Source of the DNA: a virus
IMG/VR virus record: IMGVR_UViG_3300042514_000067
Coordinates: 1 to 57,647 of that record
Length of the DNA: 57,647 nucleotides
Direction: 5' to 3' (one strand)
How positions within the stretch are numbered: the first letter of the stretch is position 1; each line of letters begins with the position of its first letter. Position numbers and translations under genes: made by a program. The notes under the pieces are model-generated. The model did no database searches, had not been told where the DNA came from, and was given only the letters and a program-made list of their open reading frames with translations. Below are positions 6,940 to 13,453 of this stretch, piece after piece.

Positions 6940-6949
6940 GGAAACCACT

Positions 6950-6972
6950 AGCCACCTTCGGGTGGCTTTTTT
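6950..6972 (+). terminator. intrinsic terminator ending the MoxR-VWA operon
   Basis: AGCCACC (6950-6956), loop TTCG, GGTGGCT (6961-6967), then a run of six T. A compact 7-bp stem with the stable UUCG tetraloop and a T tract is a classical rho-independent terminator. Confidence 0.92.
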
Positions 6973-6984
6973 ACGTCTGTACTA

Positions 6985-7012
6985 TTGACAAAGTAAAAAG
7001 TTATGATACTAT
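6985..7012 (+). promoter_or_regulatory. sigma-70 promoter for the replication block
   Basis: TTGACA (6985-6990) and TACTAT (7007-7012) with a 16-base spacer, directly behind the terminator at 6950. The stretch TTGACAAAGTAAAAAGTTA is nearly the same as at the promoter at 14834, so the spacer is conserved as well as the hexamers. Start of transcription is expected near 7019. Confidence 0.8.
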
Positions 7013-7041
7013 CAAGACTTGAAAATAAATTGGAGTTAGTC

Positions 7042-7374
7042 ATGAGGTATGAAGACGCAAGATTAGAAGACAACATATTACTTTGCCCCCAATGTGGCGG
7101 CAACAACTTACATCAACGTACAGTCACAGTCTTCAACCGCAATGAAGACGGCAAGCATACAGAGGTTACGTGTGTTCAAGCACACACTGACACATCGACT
7201 GTAATAGTTACTGACGAGACCACAAGCAACCCAAGCCCTAGGCGTCACGGCATGCTGATTGATTTTGAGTGTGAGATATGTTACGAGGTTCAAGAGGGCG
7301 AACCCGTACACGACAGATTAGTCCTAGCTGTGTATCAGCACAAAGGATTAACGCTGATCGAGTGGGTGAAGTAA
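7042..7374 (+). CDS. zinc-ribbon-like protein of unknown function (110 aa)
   Basis: A 110-residue protein, MRYEDARLEDNILLCPQCGG. CPQC near residues 15-18 and CEIC near 77-80 make a plausible zinc ribbon with a beta-rich insert between. I chose 7042 because TGGAG lies upstream and because the upstream ATG at 7003 would fall within the promoter. First gene of the second + strand transcript. Function unknown. Confidence 0.68.
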   Translation: MRYEDARLEDNILLCPQCGGNNLHQRTVTVFNRNEDGKHTEVTCVQAHTDTSTVIVTDETTSNPSPRRHGMLIDFECEICYEVQEGEPVHDRLVLAVYQHKGLTLIEWVK

Positions 7375-7673
7375 TGGCAACCACACCTGAAGCCAAGGTC
7401 AAGGCAAAGATCAAGGCAATCCTCAAATCATATAGAGCCTACTACGTTATGCCTATCGGTACTGGCTACGGCAACAGTGGCGTCCCCGACTTTTTAGTTT
7501 GCCTCAACGGAGAGTTCTTGGCGATTGAAGCCAAGGCGGGCAGGGGCGTGCCGACTGCGTTACAAGAAAAGAACATGCGTGAGATCAAAGAAGCAGGGGG
7601 CAGGGCTTTGGTCATCAACGAAGAGAGCCTTGAGTTAAACATACTTGAAGCCGTACTGGACAACATGCTATGA
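7374..7673 (+). CDS. VRR-NUC domain nuclease
   Basis: A 99-residue protein that is essentially a stand-alone VRR-NUC domain, a branch of the PD-(D/E)XK nucleases. The catalytic pattern is visible: GVPDF (D39), IEAKAG (E52, K54) and LQEKN (Q64), with GG following. Phage VRR-NUC proteins are thought to cut branched DNA such as recombination or replication intermediates. The start overlaps the previous stop (TAATG). It sits in front of the polymerase gene, in keeping with a role in DNA metabolism. Confidence 0.85.
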   Translation: MATTPEAKVKAKIKAILKSYRAYYVMPIGTGYGNSGVPDFLVCLNGEFLAIEAKAGRGVPTALQEKNMREIKEAGGRALVINEESLELNILEAVLDNML

Positions 7674-7909
7674 CAGCCATTAGTCGTGCCGACCTACTCA
7701 AAGAATTGTTGCCCGGGTTGAATAAGTTATTCGGAGTAGCGTATGCAGAACGTAACCGCATCGAGTACCGCATGAAGTCAAACTATGGCAAATACAGTAT
7801 CTACAAGTGGAACTACGTTGACGACAAGCGAACAAGCACAACCCTAGCCAAAGGCTTAGACAAAGAGACTGCCACAGGCATGATGAAACTATTAAAGGAA
7901 CCAACATGA
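7670..7909 (+). CDS. small early protein carrying the capsid-protein N-terminal arm
   Basis: A 79-residue protein. Residues 3-26 (AISRADLLKELLPGLNKLFG plus VAYA) match residues 2-25 of the major capsid protein at 51047-51958 at 20 of 24 positions, but 14 of the 20 shared residues use different codons, so this is not a recent copy. After that the two diverge; the rest (GKYSIYKWNYVDDKR, AKGLDKETATGMMKLL) is a short strand-helix module. It is coupled to both neighbours by 4-base overlaps. A capsid-targeting tag, a cargo protein or a regulator of assembly are possible; none is shown. Confidence 0.75.
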   Translation: MTAISRADLLKELLPGLNKLFGVAYAERNRIEYRMKSNYGKYSIYKWNYVDDKRTSTTLAKGLDKETATGMMKLLKEPT

Positions 7910-8334
7910 AACTGATTGAAAAGTTTATGCTCAAGCGTTGCTCTACCGAAGTACAGGTAATGCTCACACGCATGAAGGAACGACCCGAGGATTTCGACTA
8001 CGGCTCAGCTTGGAAGAAGCTCGTTGAGATTGCCGACGATACACGTAGCCCGTACACAAAGATTGAGCGCAAGCTAATACTCAAGTACTGGAAAGAATGT
8101 CAGTTGCAGCGGGATCGTAAAAAGTTACTCGCTCAGATCATGCAACAGACAATCAACCCAACTACTCGAGAAGATATAGAGGATGGGTTAATTAGCAAGC
8201 GGTACGCTCAAGCACTAGCCGCATCAATGCAAGCCACAAAGCAAACATTACAAAGCAACATAACCACAGGACACACCGATTCACGTGGAATGTACACGAC
8301 CCACGTTTACCCCACACAAGGCAGAGTAGTATGA
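7906..8334 (+). CDS. helical protein of unknown function (142 aa)
   Basis: A 142-residue, mostly helical and charged protein (KMRERPEDFDYG-like segment, then KIERKLILKYWKECQLQRD). No motif that I can name. It overlaps both the preceding gene and the polymerase gene by 4 bases, so it is translated with them; a role close to replication is only suggested by position. Confidence 0.6.
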   Translation: MKLIEKFMLKRCSTEVQVMLTRMKERPEDFDYGSAWKKLVEIADDTRSPYTKIERKLILKYWKECQLQRDRKKLLAQIMQQTINPTTREDIEDGLISKRYAQALAASMQATKQTLQSNITTGHTDSRGMYTTHVYPTQGRVV

Positions 8335-10148
8335 ACATATTAACGATTGACTTCGAGACATATTATTCTCGGGAGTTCTCGCTAACAAAAGTTACCACAG
8401 AGGAATACATTCGTAGCCCGCAGTTTGAAGCTATTGGCGTAGCCGTACAGGTAGACGATGGTGAGCCCGAGTGGTTCAGCGGTGATGGTGAAGCCATGCA
8501 CCAGTTCCTCAAGAAGTTTGATTGGGCGAACTCTTTGGCGTTAGCGCACAACGCCCCGTTCGATGGAGCGATTTTGAAGTGGGTCTACGGACTCAGCCCC
8601 AAAGGTTGGCTTGATACTTTATCTATGGGTAGAGCCTTGCATGGTACGCAAGTAGGCGGAAGCTTAAAGGTGCTGGCAAGTTATTACAACATTGGCGAGA
8701 AGGGTACAGAAGTTGGTGACGCATTAGGTTTACGTCGTGCCGACTTCAGCCCCGAGCAGTTAGCAAGCTATGGTGAGTATTGCAAGAATGACGTAACCCT
8801 CACGTGGAATTTGTTTGGGCAGATGAGCAAAGGCTTTCCCGCAGTTGAGTTGCGCCTGATTGATTTGACTGTACGCATGTTCACCGAGCCAGTCTTGCAG
8901 TTAGATGCAAACAAACTTAGGATTCATTTGGATACAGAGCGAACCCGCAAGGAAGAGCTACTCGAAAACTTTGCAAGAGAAGACTTGATGAGCAACCCAA
9001 AGTTTGCGGCTACGTTGGTTGCGTTTGGTGTTGAGCCCCCAATGAAAGTCAGCCCCGCAACAGGTAAGCAGACTTATGCGTTCTCTAAAACAGACGAAGA
9101 GTTCAAGGCTTTACTCGAGCATGAGAACCCCGCAGTTCAATCTTTAGTGGCAGCGAGATTTGGTACTAAGTCTACGATAGAAGAAACAAGGACTGAGAGG
9201 TTTCTTGGTATTGCCAATCGTGGTGCTTTACCTATACCACTACGCTACTATGCCGCGCATACAGGGCGGTGGGGTGGTGATGACAAGTTGAACTTGCAGA
9301 ACCTACCAAGGAACTCAATGCTCAAGGAGGCGATCATTGCCCCGAACGGCTACATGATGATTGATTCAGACTCATCACAAATTGAAGCCCGTACGCTCGC
9401 ATGGCTTGCGGAACAGGACGACTTAGTTGACGCATTTGATCGGGGCGAAGATGTATACAAAATCATGGCATCTGCTATCTATGGCAAAGACGTCACGGAG
9501 ATTACGAAGGACGAGAGATTCGTTGGTAAGACCACTATCCTTGGTTGTGGGTACGGTATGGGTGCGAAGAAGTTCCAAGCTCAACTCAAAAACTTTAATG
9601 TGGCGATTGACTTGGATGAAGCAACACGGATTATCGACACGTACCGCGCAACGTATCCGAAGATTACTGAGCTATGGAAGTCTGCGGCGTCAGCCCTCAA
9701 AGCTGTATTACAGAACCAACAGACTACGTTAGGCCGAGGCGGTGTCTTAAAGATAGATGGTAGCAGTGGCGTGCTACTACCAAATGGTTTGTACCTACGC
9801 TATCCCAACCTACGCATACTTCAGAACGACGAAGGTAAGTCTGAGCTGGTGTACGACACCAAGAAGGGCAAAGCAATTATCCCAACACGCATTTATGGTG
9901 GCAAGGTAATTGAGAATGTATGTCAAGCCTTAGCTCGCATCGTGATCGGTGAGCAGATGCTCTTGGTTGCAAAGAAGTACCGAGTCGTGATGACCGTACA
10001 TGATGCCATCGCTTGTATTGTTCCGTACGAACAAGTTAAAACCGCTTTGGAGTACGTTGAGATGTGCATGCGCACCCGCCCGGATTGGGGCATGGAGTTA
10101 CCACTAAACTGCGAAGCAGGATATGGGACAGATTATGGAGCATGCTAA
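8331..10148 (+). CDS. family A DNA polymerase with 3'-5' exonuclease
   Basis: A 605-residue replicative polymerase of the Pol I family. The exonuclease domain begins at once (DFET, residues 7-10). Polymerase motif A is DSDSSQIEAR (345-354) after GRWGGDDKLNLQNLPR; motif B is R396...GKTTILGCGYG (399-409); motif C is VHDA (556-559). In most family A enzymes motif C is HDE; here the catalytic Asp is kept but Glu is Ala, a variant also known in phage relatives as far as I recall. There is no 5'-3' exonuclease domain, and the enzyme is shorter than T7 gp5. It should copy the phage genome with the primase-helicase at 16561. Confidence 0.93.
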   Translation: MNILTIDFETYYSREFSLTKVTTEEYIRSPQFEAIGVAVQVDDGEPEWFSGDGEAMHQFLKKFDWANSLALAHNAPFDGAILKWVYGLSPKGWLDTLSMGRALHGTQVGGSLKVLASYYNIGEKGTEVGDALGLRRADFSPEQLASYGEYCKNDVTLTWNLFGQMSKGFPAVELRLIDLTVRMFTEPVLQLDANKLRIHLDTERTRKEELLENFAREDLMSNPKFAATLVAFGVEPPMKVSPATGKQTYAFSKTDEEFKALLEHENPAVQSLVAARFGTKSTIEETRTERFLGIANRGALPIPLRYYAAHTGRWGGDDKLNLQNLPRNSMLKEAIIAPNGYMMIDSDSSQIEARTLAWLAEQDDLVDAFDRGEDVYKIMASAIYGKDVTEITKDERFVGKTTILGCGYGMGAKKFQAQLKNFNVAIDLDEATRIIDTYRATYPKITELWKSAASALKAVLQNQQTTLGRGGVLKIDGSSGVLLPNGLYLRYPNLRILQNDEGKSELVYDTKKGKAIIPTRIYGGKVIENVCQALARIVIGEQMLLVAKKYRVVMTVHDAIACIVPYEQVKTALEYVEMCMRTRPDWGMELPLNCEAGYGTDYGAC

Positions 10149-10359
10149 AAAAGAGCCAAAAGTGCGGCTTGGTCAAGTTATTTCGTTTGCTATGTTGGCG
10201 GGATTACTTCCACACGACCAAGAAAATAAGTCGATTGATGAAATGGAAGTTCGCGGCGACTTTACCAGTCTGATGCAGTTTGCGGAACTAATATATCAAG
10301 ACATAAAGGCTGACGAAGACTTTGAAGAGTTGTTAAAGAAAGGACTAGACGACCTATGA
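10123..10359 (+). CDS. small protein of unknown function (78 aa)
   Basis: A 78-residue acidic-tailed protein overlapping the polymerase 3' end by 26 bases. The ATG at 10135 (MEHAKKEPKVRLGQ) is an alternative start. Sequence VRLGQVISFAMLAGLLPHDQ suggests one amphipathic helix; the C-terminus is EDFEELLKKGLDDL. No known family. First of a run of small coupled genes. Confidence 0.55.
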   Translation: MGQIMEHAKKEPKVRLGQVISFAMLAGLLPHDQENKSIDEMEVRGDFTSLMQFAELIYQDIKADEDFEELLKKGLDDL

Positions 10360-10559
10360 CAGATGAAGAAAGAGAAATGGATTTGAACATTGCCGATTTG
10401 GAAGTTGAGAATCGGCTGATGAGAGCGCGTATAGATAGGTTGGAACGTGTTGAGTCTGCGGCTAAGGCCGTGGTGAATTCGTTTAGCAACAGCATTGATT
10501 ACAACAGTTGGGATAAAGCACTTGATAGATTAGAAACCATATTAAAGGAAAAACCATGA
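10356..10559 (+). CDS. small coiled-coil protein (67 aa)
   Basis: A 67-residue protein with heptad-like leucines and charged residues (MDLNIADLEVENRLMRARID), consistent with a short coiled coil, followed by a helix ending ETILKEKP. 4-base overlaps with both neighbours. Function unknown. Confidence 0.6.
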   Translation: MTDEEREMDLNIADLEVENRLMRARIDRLERVESAAKAVVNSFSNSIDYNSWDKALDRLETILKEKP

Positions 10560-10741
10560 AAGATAGCACCGAAATCCAAGCGTTCCCCGATGAAAGAAAC
10601 TTTGGTATCAGCATACGCGATTATTTTGCGGCAAGAGCTTTGCAAAGTTTTCTAGCTGGGGATTACGATTTGTATCCACATGAAGCGGCACAAAAAGCGT
10701 ACGCAATTGCGGACGAAATGATAAAAGCGAGAGAGGAATGA
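10556..10741 (+). CDS. small phage protein of unknown function (61 aa)
   Basis: A 61-residue protein containing GISIRDYFAARALQSFLAG and then YPHEAAQKAYAIADEMI. This pattern (MSLRDYFAAAAL followed by AYAIADAM) recurs in many small phage proteins of unknown function. 4-base overlaps at both ends. Confidence 0.65.
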   Translation: MKDSTEIQAFPDERNFGISIRDYFAARALQSFLAGDYDLYPHEAAQKAYAIADEMIKAREE

Positions 10742-10833
10742 CTTGGCCTTTCCCACCATTTCCAAACCCCAAGGACACGGGCAACCGAGTCCCTAAGTTC
10801 AACCCTGACAACCATGAGGACGCACCGCGATGA
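10738..10833 (+). CDS. very small proline-rich protein (31 aa)
   Basis: A 31-residue frame starting MTWPFPPFPNPKDTGNRVPK, with ATGA overlaps to both neighbours and GAGAGG as Shine-Dalgarno. It exactly fills the space between two real genes in the same coupled series, which is the main argument that it is translated. Function unknown. Confidence 0.5.
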   Translation: MTWPFPPFPNPKDTGNRVPKFNPDNHEDAPR

Positions 10834-11057
10834 ACAGAAAAGAGATTCTTGAAATTGCAAACGAAACCGGCATACAAGCAGAGCGTCAATACAACATCAT
10901 AGATTTTGCTTCGCGTATAGCTGAAGCCGAACGCAAGGTGATGCAAGCCAAGATTGAAACCATATACGCCATGTACGAACTAGCAGTCAAGCAACGAGAT
11001 TATCTGATGGATGAACAACGGGCGCAGGTTGCGGCTATGCGGGGAAGGATGCAATGA
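10830..11057 (+). CDS. small helical protein, partial paralogue of the next gene (75 aa)
   Basis: A 75-residue helical protein. The first 40 residues (MNRKEILEIANETGI, then F.SRIAEAERKVM) share a plan with the next protein (MKQEDIIRMAREAGL, then IERFAALVASAERE). The C-terminus is coiled-coil-like. Function unknown. Confidence 0.6.
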   Translation: MNRKEILEIANETGIQAERQYNIIDFASRIAEAERKVMQAKIETIYAMYELAVKQRDYLMDEQRAQVAAMRGRMQ

Positions 11058-11302
11058 AACAAGAAGACATTATTCGCATGGCAAGAGAGGCGGGACTGCA
11101 CTACTCCGGTAGGTGCACCCTTACAGGTATGGAAAGCCATATTGAACGCTTTGCCGCCCTTGTCGCCTCTGCCGAGCGTGAGGCGTGTGCAAAGGATTTA
11201 GATGATGCATCAGAAGCGGCAAAAGATGTTGACCCACAAGGGTTTGTCTGGAGAGCCGTTAAAGATTGTGCTGATGCCATCCGAGCAAGGGGACAAGCAT
11301 GA
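11054..11302 (+). CDS. conserved small phage protein (82 aa)
   Basis: An 82-residue protein, MKQEDIIRMAREAG..., RFAALVASAEREACAKDL..., ending CADAIRARGQA. This arrangement is a very common small protein of unknown function in phages and prophages of Proteobacteria. 4-base overlaps with both neighbours. Confidence 0.7.
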   Translation: MKQEDIIRMAREAGLHYSGRCTLTGMESHIERFAALVASAEREACAKDLDDASEAAKDVDPQGFVWRAVKDCADAIRARGQA

Positions 11303-11406
11303 CTGACCTATTAGTTGACATGACCATTGAGATCTTGTTTGTTGTTGTACTGTCATTTCTGTTTGGTTTTATTTCAGCTTGGGTAAAGGATAAAAATAAT
11401 GGATGA
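11299..11406 (+). CDS. 35-aa single-span membrane protein, paralogue of the one in the lysis region
   Basis: A 35-residue protein with a short acidic N-terminus (MTDLLVDMTIE), one hydrophobic span (about residues 10-28, ending LSFLFGFISAW) and a charged tail KDKNNG. It shares MTD, LSFL.G.ISAW and D.NNG-like ends with the 36-residue protein at 34389-34499. It overlaps its upstream neighbour by 4 bases and the downstream gene by 8. A small inner-membrane protein; role unknown. Too short for most gene callers. Confidence 0.7.
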   Translation: MTDLLVDMTIEILFVVVLSFLFGFISAWVKDKNNG

Positions 11407-11611
11407 CTGTCCAAACTGTGAGTACCATAGGAAACGAGCACAACTATGGCGCGAGGAAGCTTACAAGCTATCAGGGCATCCGTTGCCTGATTATTTACCC
11501 ACTGTACGTAACGACGTACTAGAAGAGGTAGCTAAGGAGTTTGAAAAGATGAAGCCATTTGGCGACACCGCCGCATCGTTTGCTGTATTTGTACGGAGCA
11601 TGAAGCGATGA
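11399..11611 (+). CDS. small protein of unknown function (70 aa)
   Basis: A 70-residue protein with an N-terminal CPNCEYHRKRAQLWREE segment, where CxxC plus a His may bind metal. The C-terminal half is helical (VLEEVAKEFEKM). Conserved in style with small phage proteins; function unknown. Confidence 0.6.
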   Translation: MDDCPNCEYHRKRAQLWREEAYKLSGHPLPDYLPTVRNDVLEEVAKEFEKMKPFGDTAASFAVFVRSMKR

Positions 11612-11844
11612 TTAAATACGACGGCTACGACGAAGCGATCATTGGGCCCGCAAGCATTTGGCGTGACAGTACGCAAGTATCTGTATTAGTATATGACGCG
11701 GAGAAAATACGGGAAGTCCTTATGCGAGACGGCATGGATGCCGAGGAAGCACGGGAGTTCATTGAGTTCAACATTGAAGGCGGCTACTTAGGAATTGAAA
11801 CCCCTGTGCTAGTTTGGCCTAACGATATATGGGATGAAGAATGA
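11608..11844 (+). CDS. conserved phage protein of unknown function (78 aa)
   Basis: A 78-residue acidic protein. The pattern YDGYDEAIIG, then VLVYDAEKI, DGMDAEEAREFIEFNIEG and TPVLVW is one I recognise from a widespread small phage protein whose role is not known. Overlaps both neighbours by 4 bases. Confidence 0.7.
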   Translation: MIKYDGYDEAIIGPASIWRDSTQVSVLVYDAEKIREVLMRDGMDAEEAREFIEFNIEGGYLGIETPVLVWPNDIWDEE

Positions 11845-12503
11845 GTATTGTTTGGTCATTCAGTAGCCTGAAAACATTTCAGCAGTGCCCTAAGAAGTAC
11901 TACCACACCAAGATAGCCAAGGATATTGTTGAACCCGATACACAGGCAACACTGTATGGAAAGACAGCGCATACTGTAGCCGAGGAATATATTAGGGACG
12001 GAACCCCGATCCCTGAACAGTTTGCGTATATGCAAGCTACCTTAGATGTTTTAAAAAGTATCCCGGGGGATAAGTTATGCGAAGTAAAACTTGGGTTGAC
12101 GAAGAACTTAGAGTCGTGCGACTTCGATGCTCCGGATGTATGGTGGCATGGGGTAGCGGATTTGGTGATTATCAATCGGACGACAGGGACAGCACACTCC
12201 ATAGACTACAAGACAAGCAAGAGTGCGAGATATGCGGACGTGAAGCAACTCGATCTTGTCGCTTGTGGATTATTCGCCAAGTTTCCGGAGATCAAAAGGG
12301 TGAAGTCGGCTCTATTGTTTGTAGTCAGCAAGGAATTCGTGAGGGCGATTCACCACTCGGAGATGATGCCAAAGTACATAGAACCCGCCGCCCGAGACGT
12401 AGCAAGAATTGAGGCGGCATTAGACAACGGGGTATGGAACCCCATCCAAGGCCCACTGTGCAAGTTCTGCTCAGTGCGGGAATGTGAATACAACAGGAAC
12501 TAA
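11841..12503 (+). CDS. RecB/Cas4-like PD-(D/E)XK nuclease with Fe-S cluster cysteines
   Basis: A 220-residue nuclease of the RecB/Cas4/AddB branch. The start SSLKTFQQCPKKY is typical for the family. The active site residues are visible as E81 (EVKLG), D107 (GVADLV) and D122/K124 (SIDYKTSKS). Cys16 together with Cys207, Cys210 and Cys215 (CKFC.VREC) fits the usual 4Fe-4S cluster, one Cys before and three after the nuclease core. Such phage enzymes are single-strand exonucleases that process ends for recombination or replication. It lies in the replication block. Confidence 0.87.
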   Translation: MSIVWSFSSLKTFQQCPKKYYHTKIAKDIVEPDTQATLYGKTAHTVAEEYIRDGTPIPEQFAYMQATLDVLKSIPGDKLCEVKLGLTKNLESCDFDAPDVWWHGVADLVIINRTTGTAHSIDYKTSKSARYADVKQLDLVACGLFAKFPEIKRVKSALLFVVSKEFVRAIHHSEMMPKYIEPAARDVARIEAALDNGVWNPIQGPLCKFCSVRECEYNRN

Positions 12504-12506
12504 AGT

Positions 12507-12842
12507 ATGGCTAACGAGTTCGAAGATAAAGTTGCAGAGGTGAAAGCCAACTACCCCGACCTGACCCAGTTTGGTTTTGGTGGGGAAGGTGAGATTCGCA
12601 TGGAAGCCGTAAACCTCTGCGCCGAGTGGTTGCTTGAGCATGATGGGCTTGACCGACGCAAGACTATAAACATGGGTTTCAGCAGTTACGCACTAAAGCA
12701 TGCTGTGGAACGTGACAAGGATACGTATATAGCTAACGGCGAGTTCATTTGCGCGGCTCTAGCACTTGGTTACAAGATGCGGAGACCAAAACACAAAACC
12801 GCTAACGCGTTCTTTAACACTAAAAACTTTTTAAGGAACTAA
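12507..12842 (+). CDS. conserved protein of unknown function (111 aa)
   Basis: A 111-residue protein. The C-terminal half (FSSYALKHAVERDKDTYIAN, GEFICAALALGYKM) has a pattern I have seen in small proteins of phages and mobile elements, but I cannot name a function. Three bases separate it from the nuclease gene. Confidence 0.6.
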   Translation: MANEFEDKVAEVKANYPDLTQFGFGGEGEIRMEAVNLCAEWLLEHDGLDRRKTINMGFSSYALKHAVERDKDTYIANGEFICAALALGYKMRRPKHKTANAFFNTKNFLRN

Positions 12843-12843
12843 T

Positions 12844-13170
12844 ATGACACAAATGCCCAATGACGAAATAGACACAGCCCTGATTCTTGAAAATGAACTT
12901 AAACGCAGGGTGCGAGAGGTTGCAATTAAGATTGTGAACGAAGAAGTAGCTAGGCAAATGGGGGTGATTTTTGCCGAGCAGAAAGCTAAAATGATGATGG
13001 AGATCAGTATTAGCATCGGGCAGATGTTAAACCTGATACAGAAAGAAGACCGCAAGCCTTTATGGGAAGCTAGCCCCGAAGACTTTGGCTTAACCCGCGA
13101 AGAGCTTAACCGCTCACACATAGAAAAGGATACTGACCATGCCCTACGTAAACAAACCCCGACCATATAA
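12844..13170 (+). CDS. coiled-coil protein of unknown function (108 aa)
   Basis: A 108-residue helical protein with long charged and hydrophobic heptads (residues about 15-70) and a polar tail. AAGGA precedes the start. The 3' end overlaps the next gene by 32 bases. No known motif. Confidence 0.55.
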   Translation: MTQMPNDEIDTALILENELKRRVREVAIKIVNEEVARQMGVIFAEQKAKMMMEISISIGQMLNLIQKEDRKPLWEASPEDFGLTREELNRSHIEKDTDHALRKQTPTI

Positions 13171-13453
13171 AAAAGAATATCAGCAGCAGATTGCTCGTGG
13201 TGAAAGCCCAGATCGTTTAGAGCGTCAGCGTGCTAGAGAAGGTATAGATAAAAAGAATGCAGACAAAAACAAAGATGGACGTGCTGACGTCCGCGAAGGA
13301 AAAGATGTTGCTCACATCAAAGCACTATCTAAGGGTGGCACAAACGGGAACGGAGTCAAACTTCAAACCCCATCAGCCAATCGCTCGTTCAAACGTGGCT
13401 CAAACCACAAAGTCGTATCAGAAATAAGCACCAAGGAACGTAAGAAAAAATGA
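13139..13453 (+). CDS. HNH-like endonuclease-fold protein (104 aa)
   Basis: A 104-residue, strongly basic protein. The middle, EGKDVAHIKALSKGGTNGNG, and the later ANRSFKRGSNH follow the layout of HNH nucleases (DH..PLS.GG....N.....NRSK), as in small phage HNH-like proteins starting MPYVNKPRPYKKEY. The usual Asp before the first His is Ala here (VAHI), and no zinc Cys are present, so activity is uncertain. It overlaps both neighbours. Confidence 0.65.
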   Translation: MPYVNKPRPYKKEYQQQIARGESPDRLERQRAREGIDKKNADKNKDGRADVREGKDVAHIKALSKGGTNGNGVKLQTPSANRSFKRGSNHKVVSEISTKERKKK

